A stretch of DNA of 64,000 bases from Dromiciops gliroides (GCF_019393635.1 NC_057864.1:474690617-474754616), one strand, 5' to 3'. Counted from the first letter of the stretch, positions 1 through 11,094 are shown. Translations and numbers: made by a program. The notes: generated by a model not told the origin, from the sequence alone.

Positions 1-59
1 ACAAACCTGCCCTCAAGGAGCTTACTTCCATGGTAGGAGAGAGCCAAAAACATTATTGT

Positions 60-300
60 CACTATCATCATCATTAATAATAGAGCGTTTTATGGCTTGC
101 AAAATTATCTGCATGATCTCACTTGATCCTCACAACTACCTTGGAAGAAGGGACTATCTGGAAACTGAGGCTGAGAGGTTACGTGACTTGCCCAGAGTCA
201 TAAAGCTATCTTGTGTCTCAGGCAGGATTCAAACTCAAGTCTTCCTGGCTCCAAGTACAATATTCTCTCTATTACATCTCCCAGCCACCTCTACATTCAC
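60..300 (-). repeat. MIR SINE, diverged
   Basis: Reads as reverse-complement MIR: a TGATCCTCACAAC start, then an aaactgaggctgagaggtta core and gtgacttgcccagagtca, ending in the tRNA-like head near 290. Divergence suggests an old copy. Confidence 0.7.
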
Positions 301-334
301 AGAGAAATAAATGCAAAATATGAAACTATACAAG

Positions 335-498
335 GGGGGCAGCTAGGTGGCGCAGTGGATAGAGCACTGGCCCTGGATTCAGGAGGACCTGAGTTCAAAT
401 CCGACCTCAGACACTTAACACTTACTAGCTGTGTGACCCTGGGCAAGTCACTTAACCCCCATTGCCCCACAAAAAAACAAAAACAAAACAAAACAAAT
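335..498 (+). repeat. tRNA-derived short SINE (marsupial type), full length
   Basis: Starts with ggcagctaggtggcgcagtg, which contains a pol III A-box, followed by a gagttcaaatcc B-box. It continues with gacacttaacacttactagc, ctgtgtgaccctgggcaagt and an A-rich tail. This is the reference form for the many copies below. Confidence 0.93.
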
Positions 499-585
499 CC
501 AGCCTCAGACACTTGACACTTACTAGCTGTGTGACCCTGAACAAGTCACTTAACCCCCATTTTCCCACAAAAAAACAAAAGAATA
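499..585 (+). repeat. 5'-truncated short SINE, directly abutting the previous copy
   Basis: Begins at ccagcctcagacacttgac, so it lacks both pol III boxes, and ends in acaaaaaaacaaaag. It is a 5'-truncated copy that landed in the A-tail of the upstream SINE, or the result of unequal exchange. Confidence 0.85.
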
Positions 586-595
586 AGAGTTATCA

Positions 596-743
596 GGGCA
601 GCTAGGTGGCACAGTGGATAGAGCACCAGCCCTGGAGTCAGGAGGACCTGAGTTCACATCCACCCTCAGACACTTAACACTTACTAGCTGTGTGACCCTG
701 GGCAAGTCACTTAACCCCAATCATCTCACACACACACAAAAAA
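596..743 (+). repeat. Short SINE with 10-bp target-site duplication
   Basis: Full-length head. The duplication agagttatca is seen at 586-595 and 744-753. It belongs to the ggagtcagg / cttaacac / aaccccaat subtype. Confidence 0.93.
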
Positions 744-753
744 AGAGTTATCA

Positions 754-935
754 GCATCTTGCCAACTGCTCTTGTGCAATTACACAGAAGGCCTGGGCTC
801 ACATCTCTCCTTAGACACAGCAGACTCTGGGGAAGTCATTTAACCTCTGTTTGCCTCAGCTCCCTCACCTGGACTGGGTTTTGGATTTGATGGCCTCGGG
901 TTCCTTCCAACTCCAAACCTGTGATCTGATGGCCT
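754..935 (+). repeat. MIR-related SINE, diverged
   Basis: Contains agactctggggaagtcattt, tttgcctcagctccctcacc and ggttccttccaactcc in forward MIR order. The family assignment is approximate. Confidence 0.55.
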
Positions 936-999
936 GATCCCTCATGATACCTCCTTTTGCCACAACCTTAACTCAGTGTAAAAACAGTGTAGTCAAAAC

Positions 1000-1082
1000 A
1001 GTACCAGTATAGGATTTAAGAGACCTGTGTTCAGATCCAGCCCTTGACACTTATTGACCCTGGACAAGTCACTTAACAAAAA
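1000..1082 (+). repeat. MIR fragment
   Basis: Contains gttcagatccagcccttgac followed by gaccctggacaagtcactta, the tRNA-like end of a MIR, cut off at 1082. Confidence 0.55.
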
Positions 1083-1225
1083 GCAATAGGAAGAAGTTGC
1101 AAAAAGAACAATATCTGGCTCAATGTAAGGGAAAACTTGCCAACCTATTTGGCAAGTGGACTGCGTTGGCTTTCCAGGTGACTGGAACCCTTTGCCGGAG
1201 GTATTCAGATAGAAGGAATCACTCG

Positions 1226-1388
1226 GGGCAGCTAGGTGGCACAGTGGATAAAGTACCGGCCTTGGATTCAGGAGGACCTGAGTTCAAATGCGACCTCAGA
1301 CACTTGACACTTGTTAGCTGTGTGACCCTGGGCAAGTCACTTAACCCCCATTGCCTCACAAAAAGAAGAAGAAGAAGAAAAAAAAAAA
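1226..1388 (+). repeat. Short SINE with target-site duplication
   Basis: The head starts ggggcagctaggtggcacag. The tail is an aagaagaag run followed by A. The duplication ggaatcactc flanks it at about 1216-1225 and 1389-1398. Confidence 0.92.
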
Positions 1389-1419
1389 GGAATCACTCAC
1401 CTGGGAAGCTTACCAGAAG

Positions 1420-1560
1420 ACACGGGTTGAAAATTTGGCCCTGCTACTTCTTACCTGAATGACCTTGGGCAAGACAGTTCCCTTCCATGGGCCTCAGGTT
1501 CCCCCTCTGTAAAATGTGGTAACTGGGCTGGACGGTTTGCAAGGTGCTCTCCAGCTGAGC
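1420..1560 (+). repeat. MIR fragment
   Basis: Contains tgaatgaccttgggcaagac and gcctcaggttccccctctgt followed by aaaatg, the MIR core in forward order. Confidence 0.6.
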
Positions 1561-2204
1561 CTCTGCTCTTTCCTGCCCTTGAGCCAAGAGCTTGAGATTT
1601 CTCTGGACCATTTTCTTTCTCCAGCCTGGCCCTGGGAGTAGAATCTCTGGCCCATCTGTCAGCTTCCACTTCAGGGCTGTCTGCTCTCTCGGTTAGTCTA
1701 GCCAGGCGTTACCATCCTTCCATCACCCGGCCTGTTATCAGGGATCTGCATTGATTTTCCCTGGGCCGGCCCACCTGCCAGCCAGCCAGCAAGCGCCCGG
1801 GGCTGCTGACACCAACCTATTGAGCCCTTGTTGATGAGTAGCTCAGAGCAGCCCAGAAAGGTCACTCAATAGCTCTCCTGTCCCCCAGGCCCTCTCTCTG
1901 TGCAGATGGTTGACGGGCCCTCTCCCTTCCCTCTGCCGCTCTCTCTGCTAAATCCTCACAATTAACAGAGCTGGGATTTGTGCTGACCACTCATCTTCTC
2001 TCCCATTCCAATACTTCTCTCCCAGAGCTGTCTGGCAGGGCTAAGAGAATAAGCTCTCAATAGGAGCCCACAGAGGCCTCTTCAGGACGGCTCTAAATGA
2101 AATGTTAAATGTCCTTGAGCAAGAAGACCTGGCCTAAGGCCAGGACATGTTTGTCCTGAGTTCATAGGATCTCGGGGGCAGAGATATCCGAATGGAACAG
2201 CACT
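1561..2204. other. No gene or clear repeat recognised
   Basis: Unique-looking, moderately GC-rich sequence. I see no splice-bounded open frame and no repeat family I can name. Confidence 0.5.
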
Positions 2205-2290
2205 CTGAGACCCTTTAGCCAACCCACTCGTTTTATAGATGAGGAAACTAAGACATAGAACGTTAATGTGATAAAAACCCAAGATCCCGA
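2205..2290 (-). repeat. MIR-like fragment
   Basis: Contains cactcgttttatagatgagg followed by aaactaagacatag, the reverse-complement MIR core. Confidence 0.5.
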
Positions 2291-2460
2291 AGATAGTGTC
2301 AGAGGTGGCAGATACTGCCACCATCTCACACCAAAGCAAATTCCGTTTCAGGCCGAGCATATACCTCCCCGCCTCTCCCACCAAGAATTGGGTTTGGCAT
2401 TTGGAGAACAAGGGAAAAGGTGAGATTAAGTAAAAAAAAAGACTAAGAAACAACCAGTTG

Positions 2461-2907
<447 letters not shown>

Positions 2908-3224
2908 AACCAGTTGGACAAAAAAAATGACAATGGGTGCATAGTTCATTTTTTTAAGAATCCTATTTTTACATACTTAATTCAATCTTTTTTCATAAAA
3001 CTGAATTTACACTATGTGTATATGTGAGTATCTAACCAGAATTTCTGAGTATTGTAAATGAATGGTAAGAATGGAATTTTTGTTTCTGTGCAATCTACTT
3101 CACTTTTTTTTTGTTTTTATCTCTATTTTTTGTCTTTAGATTACATACAATTTAAAAAAAAAAAGTCCCAGTCCCCCTTTACCCTACACAGGGAGTCATC
3201 CCTTATAACAATAAAAATAATAAT

Positions 3225-3420
3225 AGTTGATATTTATACAGTGCCTTATATATGGCATCTCGTTTGATCTTCACAACCTTTGAGTCTTGTAAGAACTGAG
3301 GAAACTGAGACTGAAAGACAGTGACTTGCCCAGGATAATGCTGCTGATAAGTATGTGAGAAAGGATTTGAACTTGGATATTCCTGACTCACCATCTGACA
3401 TTTGGCCCATTGAACCATCA
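3225..3420 (-). repeat. MIR SINE
   Basis: The 3' end reads tatttatacagtgccttata. The core aggaaactgagactgaaaga and gtgacttgcccaggataatg follow in reverse-complement order. Confidence 0.75.
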
Positions 3421-3448
3421 ACCAAGAATTTTTTTAAAATGCTTCAGC

Positions 3449-3604
3449 AGGGCAGCTAGGTGGCTCAGTGGATAAAGCACCGGTCCTGGATTCAAGAGGA
3501 CCTGAGTTCAAATCTGGCCTCAGACACTTGACACTTACTAGCCGTGTAACCCTGAGCAAGTCACTTAATCCTCATTGCCCTGCCCCCCCAAAAAAAAAAA
3601 ACAA
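3449..3604 (+). repeat. Short SINE
   Basis: Full-length head gggcagctaggtggctcagt; the 3' end tcctcattgccctgcc is followed by C and A runs. Confidence 0.9.
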
Positions 3605-3687
3605 AAAGAACTGTGAACAGATTCTAAGTGAGGTCAGTGGAGAAAGGTTTCTTTCCTCTCCTGACTCAATGTTTTCTCTCTCTCTCT

Positions 3688-3842
3688 TTTTTTTTTTTGG
3701 GGGGGGGGGGGTTTTGAGGCAATTGGGGTTAAGTGACTTGCCCAGGGTCACAACAGTTAGTAAGTGGCAAGTGTCTGAGGTCGAATTCAAACTCAGGTCC
3801 TCCTGACTCCAGGGCTAGTGCTCCATCCACAGCGCCCCCTAG
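3688..3842 (-). repeat. Short SINE, reverse orientation
   Basis: Begins with T and G runs, then gaggcaattggggttaagtg and acttgcccagggtcacaaca. It ends agcgccccctagtggcc, where the head is altered. Confidence 0.88.
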
Positions 3843-3844
3843 TG

Positions 3845-4285
3845 GCCATTCAGTGTCTTTTCACAGGCTGCTCCCATACCTGGAATGCTCTCCCTGCTTA
3901 GTTCTGTCACTTAGAATCCTGAGCCTCCGTCAGGAGCTCAGTAAAAGGCTCCCTCCTCTGTGAAGCCTCCCCAGATTCCCCAACTTGTTCTCTCTCCATC
4001 TGCTTATCTGCATATATCATGAATGACTCCCACCCCCTCTGGCAGAATGTAAGCTCTCTGAGGACCGGGACCATTCTTATTGGGTGCTTTCTATCCCCAG
4101 TGCCCAGCACAGTGCCAGACATGAAGGTGGGGGGTTATAACATATGTTGGTCGATTGTTTGAATGACGGTTGGAATGTAAGCTCACTGAGGGCAGGGTCG
4201 TTTCATGTTTGCCTTTGTCCCTCCAGTAACCAGCACAGTACCCAGCACACAGCTTAGACAGGCTTAATAAATACATTCAATTAAA
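3845..4285 (+). repeat. L2 LINE 3' end, with the terminal part present twice
   Basis: The L2 3' untranslated region reads forward. A terminal signature (aatgtaagctctctgaggac, then cagcacagtgccagacatga) sits at 4049-4124. A second terminal segment (ggaatgtaagctcactgagg to ttaataaatacattc) sits at 4171-4280. These are two overlapping insertions or a local duplication. Confidence 0.75.
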
Positions 4286-4659
4286 CAGTTTAGGAGAGAA
4301 GGCTCCACTTCTGTTCCTAATTGGGGGTGGGGGGCTGGTGATTTGTTTGGGGAGGAAGGCTCAGAGGGAAGAATGTGGAGGAGCCGGGGCTGAAGGACGA
4401 ATTCACATTCTGTTTTTAAAACAACCAAAAAGCTATTCGGAGAAACTCCAATACAGTGAGCTCCAGGCCTGCAAAGAACGACGTCAGCTCCCAGGGTTGG
4501 GTGCTTAGGTTTTTTCCCCTCTCTGAGCTCAATGCCAAGATCATGCTTAAAACAAGGTAAGCAGTTTCACCCTGATAAAATATGGATACAGATGAACTAG
4601 AAATCATGGACGGTGTCCAGGGTTTTAATATACTGCAATTATAATGGATATACTCCACA

Positions 4660-4783
4660 GGAGCACACATTTAGAACTAGAAGAGATCTCTCGGACCATC
4701 TAGTCCAACCCACTCACCTTACAAATGAGGAAACTGAGGCTCATCCAGGTGAAGTTATTTGCCTCGGGTCATCACATAGGGTT
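4660..4783. repeat. MIR-like old SINE fragment
   Basis: Carries accatctagtccaacccact and acaaatgaggaaactgaggc, a core seen repeatedly in this window near 5100, 8450, 20500, 37620, 41510, 44870 and 63450. Confidence 0.55.
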
Positions 4784-4784
4784 G

Positions 4785-5033
4785 GGGCAGCTAGGTGTCA
4801 CAGTGGATAGAATGCAGGGCCTGGAGGCATTCTGAGTTCAAATCTGTGTCCTCAGGCACTTAGTAGCTGTATGACCCTGGGCAAGTCACTTCACCCTGTT
4901 TGCCTCAGTTTCCTCATCTGTAAAATGAGCTCGAGAAGGAAATGGCAAAACCACTCCAGTATCTCTGCCAAGAAAACCCTAAATGGGGTCAAGAAGAGTC
5001 AGGCATGGCTGAAACAACGGAAAAAACAACAAT
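4785..5033 (+). repeat. MAR1-type CORE-SINE
   Basis: The tRNA-like head starts at ggggcagctaggtgtcacag. The CORE segment gcctcagtttcctcatctgt follows, then the MAR1-specific end (actccagtatctctgccaag, aaaccctaaatggggtcaag) with an acaacaa tail. Confidence 0.87.
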
Positions 5034-5094
5034 ATAGGGTTAAAATGGTAGGCCAACACTTGAACCCAGGTCCTCTGATTTAAAAGTCATCACA

Positions 5095-5372
5095 TGGCTC
5101 ATTATCGTGGGTTTAGGGCTAAAAGGGACCTCATAGGTCACCCAGTCCAACACTTTCATTTAATAGATGAGGAAACTGGGGCAGCTAGGTGGCGCAGTGG
5201 ATAAAACACTAGTCCTGGATTCAGGAGGACCTGAGTTCAAATTCAGCCTCAGACACTTAACACAAGCTGTATGACCCTGGGCAAGTCACTTAACCTCAAT
5301 TGCCTCACCAAAAAAAAAAAAAAGATGAAGAAACTGAGTCCCACAAAGGTCAAGTGGTTTACCCATGGTCAA
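5095..5372. repeat. MIR-like old SINE split by a short SINE
   Basis: The two halves are 5095-5178 and 5324-5372. They join at the gatgaggaaactg motif, which was duplicated when the short SINE at 5179-5323 inserted. Confidence 0.65.
5179..5323 (+). repeat. Short SINE with target-site duplication
   Basis: Full-length head and poly(A) tail. The duplication gatgaggaaactg at 5166-5178 appears as gatgaagaaactg at 5324-5336, with one change. Confidence 0.93.
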
Positions 5373-5373
5373 T

Positions 5374-6330
5374 CAACCAACCAACAGGCATTTATTAAGC
5401 ACCTACTATGTTCCAGACACTTTTCTATGTGCTAGAGATAGAAATACAGTGAACAAAACAATCCCTCCTCTCAAGGAGTTTACATAGAGGAGGGAGGGGA
5501 GGAAGACAGCATGTGTGCATTTGTTTATGTATATACACACATGTATATGCATGTATGTGCATATACATGTGTGTAGAGGTGTCTTCTATCAGGGAAGCAC
5601 ACATGCTTATATTATATAAATGTTGCTGGTCTGTACCTGTGTGTGCACATGTCAGGTACTGTGCTAAATACTGGAGGAAAATGTGGAAACGGTGCCTGCC
5701 CTCAAGAAGCTTACATAGTGATGGGGATAAGCAACAAAAAAAACACATCAATAAATAGTTACCTACAGGGCACCCAGAGGAGAAGGAAGGTGTTTAGGCA
5801 CCTGCCTTTCTAAGGTATTTAGAGGGGAATAAATGTACGCCGAATAAATACCAGAGAGAGAGCACTAACAGCTGGGGAGATCAGGAAAGGTTTGGTGCTT
5901 GGGCTGTATCCTGAAGGAGGCGGGGATGCTTTGAGGTCTTGGTGAGAAAAGAGGGCATTCCTGGTGTGAGGGATGGCCAGTGGAAAGACTTAGGTTGGAG
6001 AGAGAGTGCCATGTGTAAGGTACAGAAGACTAATGTGACTGTATGGCAGAGTGCAGGAAGGGGAGCGATGATTAATAAGGCCAGAAAGATACACTGGGAC
6101 CAAGCTGTAAAGGGCTTCAGAAGCCAAACAGAGATTATGTTGGATTCCAGAGGCTCTCAGGAGCCACTGGTGTTTATAGAGTGAGAGGTGACATGGCCAC
6201 ACTTGCACTTAAAGAGAATCTCTTTGGCAGCTGGGGGAAGGATGGATCAGAGCAAGGAGACACTCGAAGCAGGGAGCCCATTGAGAAGGCCATGGATTAT
6301 TATCCAGGGTCAGACAGCTGGGTGAGAACA
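5374..6330 (-). repeat. L2-type 3' end plus further old interspersed repeat
   Basis: Positions 5374-5500 are a reverse-complement L2 end (catttattaagcacctacta, tcaaggagtttacatagagg). A TG/CA-rich run lies at 5515-5580. From about 5640 to 6330 comes more repeat-like text (agcttacatagtgatgggga, gtaaagggcttcagaagcca, agagtgagaggtgacatggc). The family of the second part is uncertain. Confidence 0.55.
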
Positions 6331-6628
6331 GAACCACAATCTTCCACTCCAAACTGTCTCAGACATGACGTCCTCTGTCATGGCACGGAGGAGACCCTGG
6401 GCTCCTGGAAGCTAAACGCAAGCTCTGGCAGCAGCTCCCAAGCGTGGGAAGCCTTCAGGAACAGAACCAGGAACAGACTCCAGGGCTGGGGACCAGATGT
6501 TCATCAGCAAAGGGTTGGCCAACAAATGATGAAACATTATTGGCCCCAACAACTCTCTGTACCATCCCCTGAGGTGTGGCAGAGTGTACCATCTCTATCA
6601 GTAGAGGGAAATACAGGATAGATGATAA

Positions 6629-6639
6629 ATAGATGGATG

Positions 6640-6713
<74 letters not shown>

Positions 6714-6799
6714 GATGGATGGATGGATGGATGGATGGATGGATGGATGGATGGATGGATGGATGGATGGATGGATGGATGGATGGATGGATGGATAGG

Positions 6800-6843
<44 letters not shown>

Positions 6844-6929
6844 GATGGATGGATGGATGGATGGATGGATAGATAGGTAGATAGATAGATAGATAGATAG
6901 ATAGAGATGGATGGATGGATGGATGGATG

Positions 6930-6990
<61 letters not shown>

Positions 6991-7250
6991 GATGGATAGG
7001 ATGGATAGATAGATAGATAGATGGATGCATGGACAGATGCATGCATGCATGGATAGATGAATAAATAAATGCATAGATAGAAGATAGAATGGATAGATAA
7101 ATGCATCAATGAATGATTGAAGTGATAGATAAATGGATAGATAAATTAATTAATGCATGGATAAATAATGGATGAATAAATAACTATATAGATAGATGGT
7201 AGATTGGTAGATAGAAAGATGGGTAAATGAGTAGATAGATGAATGAATAT
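6629..7250 (+). repeat. Compound (GATA)n/(GGAT)n array
   Basis: Alternating blocks of GATA and GGAT fill 6629-7035. The junction agatagagatggatgg recurs near 6707, 6835 and 6897, showing higher-order duplication. From 7036 to 7250 the array decays into gataaata, gcatgcat and gatgaataaa variants. Confidence 0.95.
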
Positions 7251-7289
7251 GTAAAAGAATGAACAAATAAATGCATAAATAGATAAGAA

Positions 7290-7390
7290 CTAGCATGTAT
7301 AGAGTGCTTTATAATTTATAAAGCACTCTATAAATATTATCTCATTTGATCCTCACAACAACTCTGGGAGGGAGGTGCTATTATTTATCC
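7290..7390 (-). repeat. MIR-related 3' end containing a near-perfect palindrome
   Basis: The order tagcatgtatagagtgcttt, aaatattatctcatttgatc, ctcacaacaactctgggagg is that of a reverse MIR-class element. Positions 7298-7332 form a 17-bp inverted repeat with a 1-nt spacer. Confidence 0.65.
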
Positions 7391-7396
7391 CCATTT

Positions 7397-7660
7397 TGTT
7401 ATTGCTTAGTTATTTCAGTTGTGTCTAACTCTTCATCATTTTATTTCGGGTTTTCTTGGCAGAGACACTGGAGCAATTTGACATTTCCTTCTCCAGCTCA
7501 TTTTACAGATGAGGAAACTGAGGCAAAGAGGATGAAGTGACTTGCCCAGGGTCACACAGCTAGTAAGTGTCAGTGGCTGGATTTGAACTCTGGTAGAGGA
7601 GTCTTCCTGACTCCAAGCCTGTGGCTCTGTGCACTATGGTGCCCCCTTGCTGCCCCCTAT
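7397..7660 (-). repeat. MAR1-type CORE-SINE, reverse
   Basis: Starts at the 3' end (gttatttcagttgtgtctaa), passes through ttcttggcagagacactgga, acagatgaggaaactgaggc and gtgacttgcccagggtcaca, and ends at a tRNA-like head near 7660. Confidence 0.85.
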
Positions 7661-7739
7661 AGATAAGGAAACTAAGGCTCAAATAGGAGAGATGATTTGC
7701 CTGTGGTCACACAGCTGGCAAATAACCACATCTTTTGAA

Positions 7740-8085
7740 AGAATTGGACCTACTTAGACTGGAGAAGAGAAGACTTGGTGGATGGGTGGGGAAACATGAG
7801 GGTCTTCTTAGAGAATGTGAAGAGCTGTCATGTGGGGGAGGGGTTCGCCCAGATAATTAGAACCAGGAGTAATGGGGAGGAGGGGGGATATGCAAGAGAT
7901 TTGCATTTGGTGCCAACCTCCTAACAATGACAGCTGAAATGGAAGGCACCTGGAGGGGCTGGCTCTGCCTCCCAGTTGGACACCACTTGTCAGGTGTGTT
8001 AAAATGGGGATTCCCTTCATGTATGAGTTGGACTCACTGGCCACTGAGGCTCTTTCCAGTTCTCAAGCTCTGAGATTCTACAACA
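7740..8085 (+). repeat. CR1/L3-type LINE 3' end
   Basis: Contains actggagaagagaagacttg, a run near ttagaaccaggagtaatggg, and the terminal motif tgaggctctttccagttctc followed by gagattcta. That terminal motif is characteristic of CR1-class 3' ends. Confidence 0.7.
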
Positions 8086-8442
8086 TGCCAAGGGCAGAAT
8101 TTGAACCCAGATCCCCCTGACCCTAAGGCCAGTACTCTCATCCCTTAAGTCATGCTGTCTCCTCCATGAAGTTGCTGATCTTTGGGTTACTTGAATATGT
8201 GTTGTGTTTATCCATCGTGGCCCAATGGTGATCCTAAGTCCTGGAAGGCTGTGCCAACCGGCAGACCTTCCAACCAAGGTCTGGCAGGACCTATGGAGGA
8301 TGATTCCAGCAATGAACTGTGTGTCCGCCATCCATACACCAGCTAAGTCCAAAGAGCCTCATACTCACCAGGTGAGGGATTTAGGGACAACAACTCATGG
8401 AGATATGTGTACTGAGGCATCGAGAGGACATGATATGCACCA

Positions 8443-8625
8443 TGGGTTTAGAGGCTATCTAGTCTAACCCCCTCACTTTACAGATTGGGAGAGTGACAAC
8501 CAGGGTCCCACAGGTAGAGAGTAACAGAGCCTGGGTCCTCTGATTCAACAAGCATTGACCGAGCTCCTGTTGTGTGTGTCAGGCACTGATTTAGCACTGT
8601 TTCCTCCATACCAAGCTGCCTCCCA
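8443..8625. repeat. MIR-like and L2-like fragments
   Basis: Contains tatctagtctaaccccctca, tttacagattgggagagtga, and then an L2-like stretch (caagcattgaccgagctcct, gtcaggcactgatttagcac). Confidence 0.5.
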
Positions 8626-8779
8626 GTGGAACAAGACTCATCCACCCACACCAACCTGATGAAATCATGGGTCTTTGGATATAATAAGAGAATGGAATAA
8701 CAGAAAATGATGAAGTCTTCAAATCTTCTTTAATTATAAAACCTTGTTTTCATGGGAAGTCATCCTTCTTAAGACATTG

Positions 8780-8935
8780 TTTTATCACAGCAATCCTGTA
8801 AAGAGGTAGAAAAGATGCCATGATTCCATGAAATAAATGAGAAAAGTGAGACTTTTGAGAAGTTAGATGACTTATCCAGGGTCACTCAGACAGACCAAGG
8901 AAGAGCTAAGACCAAACCCTAAATCTAGAAACATC
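8780..8935 (-). repeat. MIR fragment
   Basis: Contains acagcaatcctgtaaagagg and gacttatccagggtcactca in reverse MIR order. Confidence 0.55.
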
Positions 8936-8947
8936 TTGCCCTGTGCT

Positions 8948-9127
8948 CTCTCTTTTTTTTTTTTTTTTGGTTTTGGTTTTGGTTTTTTTTAGTGAAGTAA
9001 TTGGGGTTAAGTGACTTGCCCAGGGTCACACAGCTAGTAAATGTCAAGTGTCTGAATCCGGATTTGAACTCAGGTCCTCCTGAATCCAGGGCCAGTGCTT
9101 TATCCACTGCACCACCTAGCAGCCCCG
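8948..9127 (-). repeat. Short SINE, reverse
   Basis: A poly(T) and GGTTTT run precedes ttggggttaagtgacttgcc. It ends with the head reading accacctagcagccccg. Confidence 0.92.
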
Positions 9128-9289
9128 ACCCTGTGTTCTTTTAACAGATAGAGGTTCAAATTTCCTCTAGGGTGTTGAGGTTGGCAAAGTGACTTCCTGG
9201 CAAGAACCCCTTGAGATTGGTAGAAGGATTTTTTTTGGTCCAGATCTATTATTTCATGAGTATAGAGAACTCCCCAGTGAGGAAACTCC

Positions 9290-9475
9290 TGCTGCCAATG
9301 TAGCTCAGCAACTGTTCTGCAACTTCAAGTCTGAGAGAATGACCTGGGGGCACTGAGAGGTACTTGACCAAGGTCACACAAGTGTGTGTGTCAAAGACAG
9401 GACTTGGATCCTGGTCCTGCTGACTCAGAGGACAGCTCTCTATTTACTATGTACTGCTGCCAGTTTTGTTATCAC
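9290..9475 (-). repeat. MIR fragment
   Basis: Contains tacttgaccaaggtcacaca and acttggatcctggtcctgct followed by gactcagagg, the reverse MIR head. Confidence 0.5.
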
Positions 9476-9480
9476 CATTT

Positions 9481-9600
9481 TACAGATCAATCAAATAACA
9501 TCTATTAAGTACCTACCTCCTATGATCCAGGGACTGCTAGGTGCTAAGGAAACAAAGAGAAAAAAAAGGCATATTCCCTGCCTTCAAGGAGCTTACAGTG
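9481..9600 (-). repeat. L2 3' end fragment, reverse
   Basis: Contains catctattaagtacctacct, ccagggactgctaggtgcta and tgccttcaaggagcttacag, the reverse-complement L2 terminus. Confidence 0.65.
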
Positions 9601-9826
9601 ATGAGAAACTAAGGCTGATAAAAGTGACATCACTTGTCCATGATTACATGGATAAGAGATGTTCCCAAAATCCAAAGTCTTCTGTTCCAGGATTAAGCTC
9701 CTCCCACTACCTCACCACCCCCTTACCTGACACCTCATCTATTTCTATCAAATGATGTACAAAGACTGAAATGAGTTTTCTCCAAATCTTTACCAAGGTG
9801 ATCACAATCTGCTCACCCCATTCTTC

Positions 9827-9983
9827 TTCTTCTTCTTTTTTTTTTTTGCAGGGCAATGAGGGTTAAGTGACTTGCCCAGGGTCACACAGCTAGTAAGTTT
9901 CAAGTATCAGAGGCCGGATTTGAACTCAGGTCCTCCTGAATCCAGGGCCAGTGCTTTATCCACTGTGCCACCTAGCTGCCCCC
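9827..9983 (-). repeat. Short SINE, reverse
   Basis: TTC/T run, then gcagggcaatgagggttaag, ending with the head as cacctagctgccccccc. Confidence 0.92.
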
Positions 9984-10128
9984 CCCATCCCATTCTATCC
10001 GTACTTCAATTAACCTTATCTAAATATGGGGCCTCACCGATGGGGGCCCATAAACTCTCAGATTCCAAAGTATGTTCTCATAAGATTAAGATTATTAGAG
10101 CTAGAAGTAGTCTAAACAACCATCTAGT

Positions 10129-10350
10129 CCAGTGATTCTAAAACCATGATCAGGGACACCCAGAATAGGGATACCTTTCAGGGAGTCCACAAAATCAAAG
10201 CAATTTTCATAATAATACTAAAATGCTTTCATCTCTAATATGGCAAATATCAATAGATATAATCTATATAAACAAAAGCTCTTTGGAGTCCGTGATAATT
10301 TTTTTAAAGTATAAAGGGAACCTGAGATCAAAAAAGTTTGAGAACTGCTC
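10129..10350. mobile_element. hAT-type non-autonomous DNA transposon (MER5/MER20-like)
   Basis: The ends are ccagtgattctaaaacc and aaaagtttgagaactg, imperfect inverted repeats typical of hAT elements. The flanks catctagt (10121-10128) and catctaat (10350-10357) fit an 8-bp duplication with one change. No transposase remains. Confidence 0.65.
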
Positions 10351-10357
10351 ATCTAAT

Positions 10358-10880
10358 CCAACCCTTACATTGGACTGAGGAGGAAACTGAGGTCCAGAGA
10401 GAAGTGATTTGACCAGGGATTATATCATGACCCAATGATAGAAACTGCATCTGTGATTCTCATCTTTGTAAGGAGCTCCTTCCTGGTGAGACAGCTAGAT
10501 GGTATAGTGGATAGAGCATCAGACTGGGAATCAGAAAGACCTGAGTTCAAATTCTGCCTGAAATGCTTAATATCTATTTGACACTAAGCAAGTCACTTAA
10601 CTACTGTCTACCCCAGTTCCTTCATCTATAAAATGAGGATAATAATAGCAACTACCTCATAGGGCTGCTGTGAGAATCAAATGAGACCATAAACATAAAG
10701 TATCTTGTATACCTTAAAGCGCTACATATATAAATGCTGGCTATAATTATCACTGTTCCTGTGTGACCTTGGACAAATCACTTCACCTCTGGCCCTCCAT
10801 TTCAGCATCTGACCTGGGTAGGAAATGAACTAGATGACCTCTAAGATCCTTTTCATCCCTAAATCTATAATCTTATCATT
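10358..10880. repeat. MIR-class fragments
   Basis: A reverse core (aggaaactgaggtccagaga) at 10380-10450 is followed by a forward copy. The forward copy has a head at agacagctagatggtatagt, ctaagcaagtcacttaacta, gctgtgagaatcaaatgaga, and an end near 10750-10880 (ctagatgacctctaagatcc). Confidence 0.6.
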
Positions 10881-10937
10881 CCATGATTTGAGGTCCCCTT
10901 GAGTTCTTACAGTCCATAAATTTAACATTTTATTATT

Positions 10938-11094
10938 GGGGCAGCTCTAGGTGGCACAGTGGATAGAGCACCAGCCCTGGAGTCAGGAGGACCTGAGTTC
11001 AAATCCAGCCTCAGACACTTAACACTTACTAGCTGTGTGACCCTAGGCAAGTCATTTAACCCCAATTGCCTCACTAAAAAAAAATAAATAAATA
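10938..11094 (+). repeat. Short SINE with 14-bp target-site duplication
   Basis: Full-length head with ct inserted after gcag. The tail is AAATA-rich. The duplication aacattttattatt is at 10924-10937 and 11095-11108. Confidence 0.94.

Noticed and set aside
335-500. tRNA gene, suggested by A-box and B-box motifs
   Set aside because: The boxes belong to the SINE head. There is no cloverleaf-compatible acceptor stem or anticodon arm consistent with a functional tRNA.
6455-7109. A 190-195 codon reverse frame rich in SIYLSIHPS repeats (also at 48912-49526)
   Set aside because: It is the translation of GATA/GGAT arrays, with no non-repetitive core.
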